Shown piece after piece: positions 36,466 to 45,477 of a stretch of DNA of 64,000 nt; the stretch's first letter is position 1; each line of letters starts with the position of its first letter. The notes under the pieces were generated by a model, which saw only the letters and a list, made by a program, of their open reading frames with translations, did no database searches and was not told the DNA's origin. Position numbers and translations under genes: made by a program. This DNA comes from Kribbella caucasensis (GTDB lineage Bacteria > Actinomycetota > Actinomycetes > Propionibacteriales > Kribbellaceae): NCBI RefSeq assembly GCF_004361855.1, contig NZ_SNWQ01000001.1:62001-126000 (forward strand), given 5' to 3'.

Positions 36466-38937
36466 ATGAGCTCCCTGAACGCAGTTCCACTGACCACCGC
36501 AGGCGGCGCCTCCTGGACCGTTCGGGCGGTCGACGGCGCCGTGCCTGACCAGCACAGCGCCCTGCTCGCCGCACCGGTCGCCGCCAACGTTCCTGGCGAG
36601 GTGCACACAGACCTGCTCGCGGCCGGCCTCATCCCGGATCCGTTCGACGGGGACAACGAGGGCCGGCTGGCCTGGATCGGTGAGACCAGCTGGAGCTACC
36701 GGACCGTGTTCGACTGGGAGTCCGACGGTCACGCCGTCCAGGAGCTCGTCGCCGACGGCCTGGACACGGTCGCGACCGTCACGATGAACGGCACCGAGCT
36801 CGGCCGGACCGCGAACCAGCACCGCTCGTACCGGTTCGACGTCACCGGAGTCCTTGTTGCCGAGCGCAACGAACTGGTGATCGAGTTCGCCGGACCGGTG
36901 ACCGCTGCCCGCTCGGAGGTCGAGCGGCACGGAGAGTGGCCACACACCAACCACCACCCGTACAACGCGCTCCGGAAGATGGCGAGCAACTTCGGCTGGG
37001 ACTGGGGACCGGATGTCGCGACCGTCGGGATCTGGCGGCCGATCCGGATCGAGTCATGGACAGGCGTGCGGATCGAGTCGGTTCGCCCGCTGGCCGGGCT
37101 GGACCGCGACCGCGGCGTACTGGACACTCGCGTCGCCCTCGCGTGGGCGGACGGGTTCACCGAGGACGCGACGATCACCGTCGAGGTCGGCGGCACCACC
37201 ACCGAGATGACCGTGCCGGCCGGGACCGCCGAGGCTGGCATCACCTCGACCATCGACTCGGTCGACCGCTGGTGGCCGCGCGGTCACGGCGAGCAGCCCT
37301 TGTACGACGTGGCTGTGGCGCTGCGGGCGGGAACGCAGTCCGACGAGTGGTCGGGGCGGGTCGGGTTCCGGACTGTGCGGATCGAGGTGGCGCCGGACCA
37401 GAGCGGCAGCCCGTTCGTCATCCTGGTCAACGACAAGCCGATCTACGTGCGCGGAGCGAACTGGATCCCCGACGACGCGTTCGTGACCCGGCTCGACCGG
37501 ACGACGTACGAGCAGAGCATCCGGGACGCGGTGGACGCGCGGATGAACCTGCTCCGGGTCTGGGGCGGCGGCATCTACGAGAGCGACGACTTCTACGACT
37601 TGTGCTCTGAGCTCGGCATCTTGGTGTGGCAGGACTTCCTGTTCGCGTGCGCGGCGTACTCCGAGGACGCTTCGATGCGTGGCGAGGTGGAGGCTGAAGC
37701 GCGGCAGGCGGTGACGCGGCTGAGCCAACACGCCAGCTTGGCGGTGTGGAACGGCAACAACGAGAACATCTGGGGATACGTCGAGTGGGGCTGGCGGGTC
37801 CCGCTGGCCGGGCGGGCCTGGGGTCAGGGGTACTACTTCGACCTCCTCCCGGCGATAATGGCCGAACTGGACCCGCGGACGCCGTACTCGCCGGGCAGTC
37901 CGTACTCGTTCGACCAGTTCATCCACCCGAACGACGAGCGCAACGGCACCATGCACATCTGGGACGTGTGGAACCAGGTGGACTACACGACGTACGGCAA
38001 GTACAAGCCGCGGTTCGCCTCGGAGTTCGGGTTCCAGGGACCGCCGGCCTGGTCGACGCTGACGTCCGTCGTGCACGACGAGCCGCTGGATCCGTATGGC
38101 CAGCAGATGCTCGTGCACCAGAAGGCTCACGAGGGCAACCTCAAGCTGCAGCGCGGTCTCGGCGATCACCTGCCGCTGTGGAAGACCATCAATGATTGGC
38201 ACTGGATCACGCAGCTGAACCAGGCGCGGGCTGTTGCCTATGGCATCGAACACTTCCGCAGTCTCTTCCCGTTGAACATGGGCGCGGTCGTCTGGCAGCT
38301 GAACGACAACTGGCCGGTGATCTCCTGGGCTGCCGTGGACGGTCACGGGATCCGCAAGCCATTGTGGTTCGCCTTGCAGCGCGTGTACGCCGATCGGCTG
38401 CTGACCGTGCAATCGCGGGAGGACGGGCCAGTGGTTGCCGCCCACAACGATACGGACTCGGTGTGGTCGACTTCGGTGACTGTTTCCCGGCGTAGTACTG
38501 AGGCCGGAGGTGAGGTGCTGGCGCAGGAGACGTTCGCGTTGGAGGTCGAACCGCGGTCGGCGGTGTTGAACTCGTTGCCGGCGTCGGTGGCGGCGTCCTC
38601 TGACCCGGCCGCGGAGTACGTCGAGGTCCGCGCGGACGACGGTTCGTCGACGTACTGGTACTTCGTCGAAGACACCTCGCTGCGGCTCCTCCGTGATGCA
38701 TATACCGCGTTGGTCTCTGTTAGTGACGATGGGTACGACGTGACCGTGACGGCCTCGGCGCTGGCGAAGGACCTCGCGCTGTTCCCGGATCGGCTGGACC
38801 CGGCGGCGCGGGTGGACAGCTGCCTGATCACCTTGTCCGCGGGCGAGTCGCACACCTTCCGCGTGACGGCGGCGAGCACGCCGGACGGGCCCCTCGGCGT
38901 ACCGGTGTTGCGATCGGTCAACGACTTGGTCGGCTGA
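36466..38937 (+). CDS. Glycoside hydrolase family 2, beta-mannosidase
   Basis: A 823-residue cytoplasmic exo-glycosidase that releases terminal beta-mannose. N-terminal sugar-binding domain (VPGEVHTDLLAAGLIPDPF, ETSWSYRTVF), Ig-like domain, then a TIM barrel with the acid/base Glu in AVWNGNNENIWGY and the nucleophile Glu in FASEFGFQGPP, both typical of GH2 beta-mannosidases. No signal peptide. ATG 36466 was chosen as the family-like start MSSLNAV. It shares the LacI-controlled operon with the isomerase and dehydrogenase, so the set probably degrades imported mannosides. No sugar transporter is in the operon. Confidence 0.9.
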   Translation: MSSLNAVPLTTAGGASWTVRAVDGAVPDQHSALLAAPVAANVPGEVHTDLLAAGLIPDPFDGDNEGRLAWIGETSWSYRTVFDWESDGHAVQELVADGLDTVATVTMNGTELGRTANQHRSYRFDVTGVLVAERNELVIEFAGPVTAARSEVERHGEWPHTNHHPYNALRKMASNFGWDWGPDVATVGIWRPIRIESWTGVRIESVRPLAGLDRDRGVLDTRVALAWADGFTEDATITVEVGGTTTEMTVPAGTAEAGITSTIDSVDRWWPRGHGEQPLYDVAVALRAGTQSDEWSGRVGFRTVRIEVAPDQSGSPFVILVNDKPIYVRGANWIPDDAFVTRLDRTTYEQSIRDAVDARMNLLRVWGGGIYESDDFYDLCSELGILVWQDFLFACAAYSEDASMRGEVEAEARQAVTRLSQHASLAVWNGNNENIWGYVEWGWRVPLAGRAWGQGYYFDLLPAIMAELDPRTPYSPGSPYSFDQFIHPNDERNGTMHIWDVWNQVDYTTYGKYKPRFASEFGFQGPPAWSTLTSVVHDEPLDPYGQQMLVHQKAHEGNLKLQRGLGDHLPLWKTINDWHWITQLNQARAVAYGIEHFRSLFPLNMGAVVWQLNDNWPVISWAAVDGHGIRKPLWFALQRVYADRLLTVQSREDGPVVAAHNDTDSVWSTSVTVSRRSTEAGGEVLAQETFALEVEPRSAVLNSLPASVAASSDPAAEYVEVRADDGSSTYWYFVEDTSLRLLRDAYTALVSVSDDGYDVTVTASALAKDLALFPDRLDPAARVDSCLITLSAGESHTFRVTAASTPDGPLGVPVLRSVNDLVG

Positions 38938-39080
38938 GCCCGCTCGTTCCCTCACCCAACGTGAGCAGCTCGGCTTGGTTGTGATCCCACTCACGGGACG
39001 TCACATATCGAGCTGCTCCGGGGTCGTACTGGTGACCGCACTTCGCGGTCGTCGTGGACACGGTGAGGGAGGGCTGATCG

Positions 39081-40622
39081 ATGCGCGGCCCCTGGAGCAA
39101 ACTTCGCGGGAGGGTGTTTCCCGACCACTGGTCGTTGCTGTTCGGCCAGATCGCTTTCTACAGCTTCGTGGTGGTGGTGCTCAGCGGCGTGTTCCTGACG
39201 GTCTTCTATGACCCGTCGACCGAGCAGGTCGTCTATGACGGCCCGTACGCACCGCTTCGTGGCGCCCCGATGTCGCGGGCACTGGACTCGACGCTGGGGA
39301 TCACGTTCGAGGTACCGGGCGGCCTGCTGATGCGCCAGGTCCATCACTGGGGCACGCTGATCATGGTGGCGGCGATCCTGCTGCACCTACTGCGGCTGTT
39401 CTTCACCGGCGCGTTCCGTCGGCCACGGCGGCTGAGCTGGCTGGTCGTCTTCGGGCTGCTTCTGGTCACACTGGCCGCAGCCCTCACCGGAACCTCGCTT
39501 GCGGACGACATGGCGTCAGGCACCAGCCTCGCCGTGCTCGACGGCGTCCTGCAGGCGACTCCAGTCGTCGGTACTGCTCTTTCCGCCCTCCTGTTCGGAG
39601 GGGATTTCCCCGGTGACGTGATCTCGCGGTTCTACCCGTTGCACGTGATAGTTCTGCCCGCCGTACTCGTTCTGCTCTTCGTGGCCGGCGCCGTCCTCGC
39701 GCTCAAGCACAAACCCGCCCAGCACGCCGGGCCCGGGCGTACGGACGACAACGTGGTGGGCCGTCCGGTGGCTGTGGCAGCGGTCAAGAGCGTTGGCCTG
39801 TTCTGCTTCGTGGCCGGCCTCGAGTTGGTGATGGCCGCCACGGCGACGATCAACCCGGTATGGATGTACGGCCCGGCCGATCCGGCGAACACCTCGGCCG
39901 GCGTCGGCCCAGCGTGGTACCTCGCATTCCTGGACGGTGCCCTTCGGCTCGCACCAGGATGGGAAGTCGTTTGGTGGGGCAAGACAATGACCCTGGCCGT
40001 CCTGATACCGGTCGCGGTCTGCACGCTGTACCTCGTGCTGGTCGCCGTCTACCCGTTCATCGAGAGCTGGGTCACCGGTGACTCCTCCGATCACCACCTG
40101 CTCGAAAGGCCTCGCAACAACCCGACCCGAACCGGCATCGGTGTCGCAGGCGTCCTCTTCTACGGCGTGCTGTGGGCCGCGGCGGGCGCCGACACCATGG
40201 CCATACAGTTCGGCCTCTCGGTCAATTCGCTGCTGCGGGTGTTCCAGGTGCTCTTGATCGCGGGTCCGCCTGTCGCATTCGTCCTCACCCGGCAGATCTG
40301 CATTGCGCTGCAGGGACGGGACCAGGAGATCATCGAGCACGGGATCGAGACTGGGCAGATCATCCGGCAAGCGGACGGCGGCTACGTCGAGCTGCACCGT
40401 CCAGTCGACGCCAGCCGGCGCCGGCGCCTCACCCGCTTCGCACAAGTGCCACTCGCGCAGGTCCCCGACAGCAGCGACTGGCGAGTCTCGTCGGTGGGAA
40501 GGCTGCGCATACACCTGTCGAGATACTTCGACGAGGGCCACCTCACTCACCTGACCGACAAGCAGGTCACGCGGAACGCCGTCGGCTCACCGTCTAACGA
40601 CGTGGATCGCCAGACCTCGTGA
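39081..40622 (+). CDS. Orphan cytochrome b (QcrB-like), degenerate
   Basis: A 513-residue membrane protein like the cytochrome b subunit of the actinobacterial bc1 complex. The start DHWSLLFGQIAFYSFVVVVL and the segment MRQVHHWGTL with LLHLLRLFFTGAFRRPRR are clear QcrB features. His88 and His102 of helix B and His188 of helix D are present. At the helix D site 15 residues on, where I expect the second heme b(H) ligand, there is Gly203. The quinol-site motif PEWY/PDWY is PAWY (277-280). No qcrA, qcrC or oxidase genes are nearby. It may be a paralogue with an altered role. Confidence 0.8.
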   Translation: MRGPWSKLRGRVFPDHWSLLFGQIAFYSFVVVVLSGVFLTVFYDPSTEQVVYDGPYAPLRGAPMSRALDSTLGITFEVPGGLLMRQVHHWGTLIMVAAILLHLLRLFFTGAFRRPRRLSWLVVFGLLLVTLAAALTGTSLADDMASGTSLAVLDGVLQATPVVGTALSALLFGGDFPGDVISRFYPLHVIVLPAVLVLLFVAGAVLALKHKPAQHAGPGRTDDNVVGRPVAVAAVKSVGLFCFVAGLELVMAATATINPVWMYGPADPANTSAGVGPAWYLAFLDGALRLAPGWEVVWWGKTMTLAVLIPVAVCTLYLVLVAVYPFIESWVTGDSSDHHLLERPRNNPTRTGIGVAGVLFYGVLWAAAGADTMAIQFGLSVNSLLRVFQVLLIAGPPVAFVLTRQICIALQGRDQEIIEHGIETGQIIRQADGGYVELHRPVDASRRRRLTRFAQVPLAQVPDSSDWRVSSVGRLRIHLSRYFDEGHLTHLTDKQVTRNAVGSPSNDVDRQTS

Positions 40623-40674
40623 GAGCTGGGGTGGGTTGGCGACCGAGGTTGTGTCTCCACCAGCTGGAGACGGC

Positions 40675-41682
40675 ATGGTGGACGTCATGACCTACTCGAT
40701 CGGGGAACTGGCCGAGCTCACCGGCCTGTCCGTGAAGACGATCCGCTTCTACTCGGACCGAGGCGTCGTACCGCCCACTGACCGCACACCCCGCGGCTAC
40801 CGCCGGTACGACGCCTCGGCACTCGCCCGACTCGAACTGGTCCGGACCCTGCGCGATCTAGGCCTCGACCTGACCACGATCCAGCACGTCCTGGCATCGG
40901 GGATCTCACTGCCCGACGTACTGGTCACCCACGCCTCTGCCCTCGACACCCAACTCCGCGTACTACGCACGCGCCGCGCGGTCGTCCGTGCCGCGATCGC
41001 CCGCAGCGCAGCGGACAACCGCGAGACGCCAGCCGACCGCGGCCCAGCGCACCTCGAATCGCTACACCGCCTGGCCCGCCTCTCCGACTCCGAACGCCAG
41101 TCCCTGATCAACAACTTCCTCACCGCCGTCTTCAACGAGCCACCGCCGACCGACCGCAGCGACCTCTCCCCCGCCGACCGCAGTGGCGAGGGCGGTGAGC
41201 GGGCCGCCAACGGCGGCGGCACGAGCGGGGTGCCGCCTACTTTGGCGGCCGTCCGCCGGACGATGAACCCGGAGCTGCCGGACGACCCGACCTCCGAGCA
41301 GCTGGACGCCTGGCTGGAGCTGGCGACGCTCAGCCAGGACCCAGAGTTCCGCGACCTCCTCCGCCAGCTCGCCCTCACCCAGGTCGCCACCCAACCGGGC
41401 CAGGCACCACCACGACCAGACCCGATCGCCATCCTCCGCGACCAACTGGCACCAGCCCTCGCCGCCGGCCTCGACCCAACCTCCGACGAAGCCGCCCACC
41501 TCATCCAAACCCTCAACCACCAAGCCGCCGCCCCGGATGCCCATCTCGAGCGGGCGGCCGATCCCCGCCGCGACCGCTACTTCGAACTGCTGGCGGTGAT
41601 CAACGGCTGGCCCCGGCCCTCGGCTTCTGGACCCGCGGTGCGATGGTTCCTGGCCGCCCGTCAGGCGGCCGCAACGCGCTGA
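40675..41682 (+). CDS. MerR family transcriptional regulator
   Basis: A 335-residue regulator. The N-terminal winged HTH reads YSIGELAELTGLSVKTIRFY, DRGVVPPTDRTPRGYRRY, then a coiled dimerisation helix. The long C-terminal extension is helical, Pro/Ala-rich and of unknown ligand specificity. ATG 40675 has GGAG at 5 bases; an in-frame TTG at 40636 is less likely. Its 3' end overlaps the convergent tetR gene by 83 bases. Confidence 0.85.
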   Translation: MVDVMTYSIGELAELTGLSVKTIRFYSDRGVVPPTDRTPRGYRRYDASALARLELVRTLRDLGLDLTTIQHVLASGISLPDVLVTHASALDTQLRVLRTRRAVVRAAIARSAADNRETPADRGPAHLESLHRLARLSDSERQSLINNFLTAVFNEPPPTDRSDLSPADRSGEGGERAANGGGTSGVPPTLAAVRRTMNPELPDDPTSEQLDAWLELATLSQDPEFRDLLRQLALTQVATQPGQAPPRPDPIAILRDQLAPALAAGLDPTSDEAAHLIQTLNHQAAAPDAHLERAADPRRDRYFELLAVINGWPRPSASGPAVRWFLAARQAAATR

Positions 41683-42229
41683 GGTGCGCATCGAGCAGGT
41701 GCAACAGACGCTTCCGCCCGAAGGTCCGCGGATCGAACAGCGCCTGGACGACCAGTCCGTGAGTGAAGGCAGCCAGACCAGCGACCAGATCGCTCGGGTC
41801 CCCCGTCGGCAGATCCCCGGTCGTCTGCGCCTCGATCACCAACGGCCGCAGGCGAGCACGCCACCGGCGGTACCGAGCTTGTTCGAGCGCACCCAGCTCC
41901 GGTTCGGCAAGTGCGACGTCCCACGAGCTGACCCAAACCCGGTTGATCTCGATCGCCTCCGGGCTGACCGGCAGCGCGGCCGCCAGCGCTGTCCGAAGAT
42001 CGGCCACCTCAGGGATGAGCGCGCGGGTACGCTCCTCAGCCACCTCCAGCGCGTGAACGATCAACGCGTGCTTCGACGGGAAGTAGTGCATCACCAGCCC
42101 GGTGGACACCCCCATCTCGGCCGCGACCGCCCGCAACGTGAGGCCGCTGAACCCATCAGCCGCCAATACCTTCCAGACCGCGGCCGAGACATCGCGCCGC
42201 CTGGCTTCATGATCCGTCTTCGCAGGCAT
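41600..42229 (-). CDS. TetR family transcriptional regulator
   Basis: A 209-residue regulator with the HTH VSAAVWKVLAADGFSGLTLR and MGVSTGLVMHYFPSKHALIV; the C-terminal domain resembles the BetI/TetR_C_6 type. It is divergent from a GNAT acetyltransferase gene, and a near-perfect 28-bp palindrome lies between them. It therefore probably represses itself and the acetyltransferase. It overlaps the end of merR on the opposite strand. Confidence 0.85.
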   Translation of the reverse strand: MPAKTDHEARRRDVSAAVWKVLAADGFSGLTLRAVAAEMGVSTGLVMHYFPSKHALIVHALEVAEERTRALIPEVADLRTALAAALPVSPEAIEINRVWVSSWDVALAEPELGALEQARYRRWRARLRPLVIEAQTTGDLPTGDPSDLVAGLAAFTHGLVVQALFDPRTFGRKRLLHLLDAHLSALRPPDGRPGTIAPRVQKPRAGASR

Positions 42230-42237
42230 GGGTCTAT

Positions 42238-42265
42238 AGTACGTACCGAACGTTCGTTATGTACT
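42238..42265. promoter_or_regulatory. TetR operator palindrome
   Basis: A 28-bp palindrome centred on CGAACGTTCG with AGTAC / GTACT ends and only two mismatched pairs. It starts 8 bases before the tetR ATG, inside the AT-rich divergent gap. Confidence 0.75.
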
Positions 42266-42342
42266 TTTTCCGTGTATTTGTTGCCACCTGCGTACTCGCT
42301 GCCCGTGTAGTCGCTGCGTGCGTTTGTCAGGGAGGGACGTTG

Positions 42343-42897
42343 ATGTTCGCCACCAAGATCACCGATCGAGCCGAGCTGAGGCCGCTGGAGCCGTGGCAGG
42401 CGGCCGAGTTCCTCGCGCATGTGGACAAGGCGCGAGCCAACATCGAGCCGTACATCCCCTGGGCCGAGCTGATCACCGACGAGGAGCAGGCGCGGAACTT
42501 CCTCCAGCGGTACGCCCAGCGCCAGACCAACGACGAGGGTCGCATCTACGGCATCTGGCTGGACGGCGAACTGGTCGGCGGCCTGCTGTTCCGCACCTTC
42601 GAGGTGAGGTGGGGCAGCTGCGAGATCGGCGTCTGGCTCGCCGCACACGCCGAAGGCCACGGCCTGATCACCCGCTCGGCACAACACCTGATCGACTGGG
42701 CCCTGGGCACCCGAGGCCTGACCCGCGTCGAATGGCGTTGCGTCCCCACCAACACCCGCAGCATCGCCATCGCCCAACGCCTCGGCGTGACACTCGAAGG
42801 CACGCTACGGCAGACCTTCCCGTACCACGGCGAAATCCACGACCTCCAGGTCTGGTCCCTCCTCCACCCCGAATGGACGCAACGATCCTGGAAGTGA
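42343..42897 (+). CDS. GNAT acetyltransferase (RimJ/RimL type)
   Basis: A 184-residue enzyme that would transfer acetyl from acetyl-CoA to an amine, as in ribosomal protein N-terminal acetylation. It has RPLEPWQAAEFLAHVDKARA, the IGVWLAAHAEGHGLITRSAQ acetyl-CoA loop and VEWRCVPTNTRSIAIAQRLG, the standard RimJ/RimL pattern. ATG 42343 follows GGGAGGG. Substrate unknown; a small molecule is possible because the gene faces a TetR regulator. Confidence 0.85.
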   Translation: MFATKITDRAELRPLEPWQAAEFLAHVDKARANIEPYIPWAELITDEEQARNFLQRYAQRQTNDEGRIYGIWLDGELVGGLLFRTFEVRWGSCEIGVWLAAHAEGHGLITRSAQHLIDWALGTRGLTRVEWRCVPTNTRSIAIAQRLGVTLEGTLRQTFPYHGEIHDLQVWSLLHPEWTQRSWK

Positions 42898-43053
42898 ACG
42901 CGAAGGCCCGGGAGCGGCTCGACGGCTACCGGAGGGCGCCACGACTGCCGGCTCGGACCGGCCGATGGCGGGTCCGACGACCGATGGTTGGCCGTCACCG
43001 ACTAGTGGTGCACTGACCCACTATCAGCGCCCTGACTGCGACGGTTCCGGGAG

Positions 43054-43117
43054 GACCTTGGGCACGGGCCAGTCGCATTTTCGCGCCGGGCGGGTCGCTA
43101 GTGGGTGCTCACCGTCG
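43054..43117. repeat. 63-nt palindromic repeat, unit 1 (diverged)
   Basis: The most diverged unit: GACCTTGGGCACGGGCCAG at the left and GTGGGTGCTCACCGTCG at the right. It lies 84 bases (start to start) from unit 2. Confidence 0.75.
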
Positions 43118-43137
43118 GGGCGCGCACGGTGGGCGCG

Positions 43138-43200
43138 CGACCTTGGGCACCAGCTGGTCATGTTTCGGGCCGGGCGACACCTGGCGGGTGCTCAAGGTCG
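43138..43200. repeat. 63-nt palindromic repeat, unit 2
   Basis: Left arm CGACCTTGGGCACC and right arm GGTGCTCAAGGTCG are nearly perfect complements. The interior differs from units 3-5. Confidence 0.85.
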
Positions 43201-43219
43201 GGGCCGCGTCGGCCGGGAG

Positions 43220-43282
43220 CGACCTTGGGCACCGGCCAGCCGGATCTCGCGCACGGCGGCGGCTGGTGGGTGCTCAAGGTCG
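43220..43282. repeat. 63-nt palindromic repeat, unit 3
   Basis: Same arms as unit 2. The interior GGCCAGCCGGATCTCGCGCA differs from units 4 and 5 by a few bases. Confidence 0.9.
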
Positions 43283-43327
43283 AGGGGCCGGGACCCAGGA
43301 AGGGCTGGGGTGTCGAAGCGCCGGCGG

Positions 43328-43390
43328 CGACCTTGGGCACCGGCCAGTCGCATCTCGCGCACGGCGGCGGCTGGTGGGTGCTCAAGGTCG
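43328..43390. repeat. 63-nt palindromic repeat, unit 4
   Basis: Identical to unit 5 over 63 bases. The start lies 108 bases from unit 3 and 108 bases from unit 5, with nearly identical 45-base spacers beginning AGGGGCCGG. Confidence 0.9.
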
Positions 43391-43435
43391 AGGGGCCGGA
43401 ACCCAGGAAGGGCTGGGGTGTCGAAGCCCCCGGGG

Positions 43436-43498
43436 CGACCTTGGGCACCGGCCAGTCGCATCTCGCGCACGGCGGCGGCTGGTGGGTGCTCAAGGTCG
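43436..43498. repeat. 63-nt palindromic repeat, unit 5
   Basis: Identical to unit 4. It ends the array before the G-rich stretch leading to the permease gene. Confidence 0.9.
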
Positions 43499-43663
43499 GG
43501 GTGGCGGCCCCCCGGGGAAGGCCGGGAGAGCCGGGGCTTTGGCACGGGGGGTGGTGAGTGGGGGTGGAGCGGGGGTGGGTGGTTTGTGAGGTGGGGGTGA
43601 GTGGTTGGGGGCTGTGAGCCGGGGGTGGTGGGAGGGTGGGGGGACTAGCGAGGGAGGACGGGG

Positions 43664-45022
43664 TTGAGTACTACGGAGTCGCGGTCTCGGGGGCGGAGTT
43701 TGCGGCGGGATGCGCTGGGGGTCGGGACGTCTACTGCGATCGGGATGGCGTCTACGGCGCCGGCGTACTCGTTGGCGGTTTCGGTGGGGTTGCTGGCCGG
43801 GTACGTCGGGGCGGCGGCGCCGGTGGTGCTGGCGGTCAGCGCGGTGCCGGTGGTGTTGGTTGCGCTGTGCTTCAGGGAGCTGAACAGGGCTGAGCCGGAC
43901 TGCGGGACGACGTTCCCGTGGACCGAGAAGGCGTTCGGGCTCGGGATCGGCCGGATGGTCGGCTGGACCACCGTGATGGCGTGCGTGCTGGTGATGAGCA
44001 ACCTGGCCCAGGTCGCCGCGATCTACACGTACATCCTGTTCGGGCTGGACAGCGCGGCCGATTCCCGTCTCGCCCAGGCTGGGCTTGGCACCCTGTTCAT
44101 CCTGGTGATGGCCCTGCTTGCGTATCGCGGTATCCGGATCGCCGCGACCACCCAACTCATCCTCCTCACGATCGAGGTGGTCGCGCTTTCGTGGTTCGCG
44201 ATCAGCGCGTTCCGCGAGGCCGGGTCGCTGAGCATCCCGGCGTTCTCGTCGACCGGCGACGGCGCGTGGGCCGCCGGCGTACTGGTCGCGGTGTTCCTGT
44301 ACTGGGGCTGGGATTCGTCGTTCAGCGTCAACGAGGAGTCCCGCGATCCGCGCCGCACCCCCGCGATCGCCGCCCTCATCGCGAACGGCTTCCTGGTGAC
44401 CCTGTACGTCGTGGTCGCGTGGGCCGCGGTCGCGTACGCCGGGGTCGACCCGCTCGCCGAGATCGCCGACGACGACTTCTTCGCCATCCTCAGCGGGGAC
44501 CTCCTCGGCACGACCGGCGGGAAGCTGCTGATCGGCGCGGTGCTGGTTTCGGCCCTGGCGTCGACGCAGACCACGATCCTGCCGACGGCGCGGACGATGC
44601 TGTCGATGGCTCGGCGGGATGCGTTCCCCGGGCAGTTCGCGCGGATCTCGGCTCGCTACCAGACTCCGAGCGTGTCCACGTGGGTGTTCGCCGGCGCCAG
44701 TGTGCTGGTCTACGTGACCTTGGTGCTCACGTCGGACGCCGTACTGGCTGATTCCGTCGCGGCGGTGTCCGTGCTGGTGTCGCTGTACTACTTGGCCACG
44801 GCGCTCGCAGTACCGGTGTACTTCGCTGGGCAGCGCCGGGCACGGGTGGTGCAGCGGGTGGTGGTGCCGTTGCTGGCCGTGGCGTCGTTCGTGACGGTCC
44901 TGGTGCTGGCCGTCGCGGACGTGGGGACCGGGCCGCTGGTTGTGGTAGGTGTGACGATGGTGGTAGGCGCGGCGATCATGTTCTCCATGAAGCCGCCGGC
45001 CGAGGGGGAGGGCAGCCGATGA
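43664..45022 (+). CDS. APC family amino acid permease
   Basis: A 452-residue transporter with about 12 membrane segments. The first helix has the APC motif GVGTSTAIGMASTAPAYSLA, and later segments include FPWTEKAFGLGIGRMVGW and YWGWDSSFSVNEESRDPRRT. It starts with TTG preceded by GAGGGAGGAC. It overlaps the lipoprotein gene by ATGA, which in turn touches an ATP-grasp gene, so the three are one operon. The substrate may be an amino acid or polyamine; the ATP-grasp neighbour favours an amine or peptide. Confidence 0.85.
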   Translation: MSTTESRSRGRSLRRDALGVGTSTAIGMASTAPAYSLAVSVGLLAGYVGAAAPVVLAVSAVPVVLVALCFRELNRAEPDCGTTFPWTEKAFGLGIGRMVGWTTVMACVLVMSNLAQVAAIYTYILFGLDSAADSRLAQAGLGTLFILVMALLAYRGIRIAATTQLILLTIEVVALSWFAISAFREAGSLSIPAFSSTGDGAWAAGVLVAVFLYWGWDSSFSVNEESRDPRRTPAIAALIANGFLVTLYVVVAWAAVAYAGVDPLAEIADDDFFAILSGDLLGTTGGKLLIGAVLVSALASTQTTILPTARTMLSMARRDAFPGQFARISARYQTPSVSTWVFAGASVLVYVTLVLTSDAVLADSVAAVSVLVSLYYLATALAVPVYFAGQRRARVVQRVVVPLLAVASFVTVLVLAVADVGTGPLVVVGVTMVVGAAIMFSMKPPAEGEGSR

Positions 45023-45477
45023 CCGAGGACCAGTCGCCCGGACGCCGGACCGTACGCCGGGGGGCGCGGCGGATGCGGAGTGCGGGGATCACGCTTGGGT
45101 TGACCGCGCTCGTGGCCGCCTCGCTGACCGGGTGCTCCAGTGACGACGAGCAGCCCGACTACGCGGCGATCTGCGTCGACCCGCAGACCCAGACCCGGAC
45201 CGGCGACGAGAACTGCAAGGACGAGCGCGAGTACCACGGCTCCGGCGCGGGGTTCTTCTGGTTCTACATGGCCACCCGGGGCGGCGGTTTCGTGCCCCCG
45301 ATCGGCAGTCGCTACAACGCCGGCCAGGGCACGTACACCATCCCGCGCCAGCCCGTCCAAAGCGGCACCGGTTCGCCGACGATCCGGCGCGGCGGGCTCG
45401 ACCCGGGCGGCGGCGACATCGGCACGATCACGCGAGGCGGATTCGGCAAGTCCGGCAAGGGGAGCTCTGGCGGCTGA
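45019..45477 (+). CDS. Lipoprotein, YgiB/DUF1190-like
   Basis: A 152-residue exported lipoprotein. The signal has an Arg-rich start and lipobox SLTGC near residue 39. The mature part has two conserved Cys (AICVDPQT, ENCKDERE) and FFWFYMATRGGGFVPPIGSR, and ends in a Gly-rich tail. Position directly before a YgiC-like ATP-grasp gene matches the ygiB-ygiC pair of enterobacteria. Function unknown, located on the outer face of the membrane. Confidence 0.7.
   Translation: MTEDQSPGRRTVRRGARRMRSAGITLGLTALVAASLTGCSSDDEQPDYAAICVDPQTQTRTGDENCKDEREYHGSGAGFFWFYMATRGGGFVPPIGSRYNAGQGTYTIPRQPVQSGTGSPTIRRGGLDPGGGDIGTITRGGFGKSGKGSSGG

Larger units (their letters stand above)
42898..43663. other. Gene-free region with palindromic repeat array
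   Basis: 766 bases between the acetyltransferase and permease genes. The centre holds five copies of a 63-nt imperfect palindrome. The last 150 bases are a G-rich, low-complexity stretch. Open frames cross the array in all three + frames because the repeats have no stops; they encode repetitive peptides and are not credible genes. Confidence 0.7.

Noticed and set aside
43054..43498. CRISPR array
   Set aside because: Units are 63 bases and palindromic, the intervals are nearly identical rather than unique spacers, and no cas gene is present.
43101..43589. Overlapping repetitive open frames across the repeat array
   Set aside because: All three + frames and parts of the - strand are open because the repeats lack stops; the products are low-complexity copies with no start signal.
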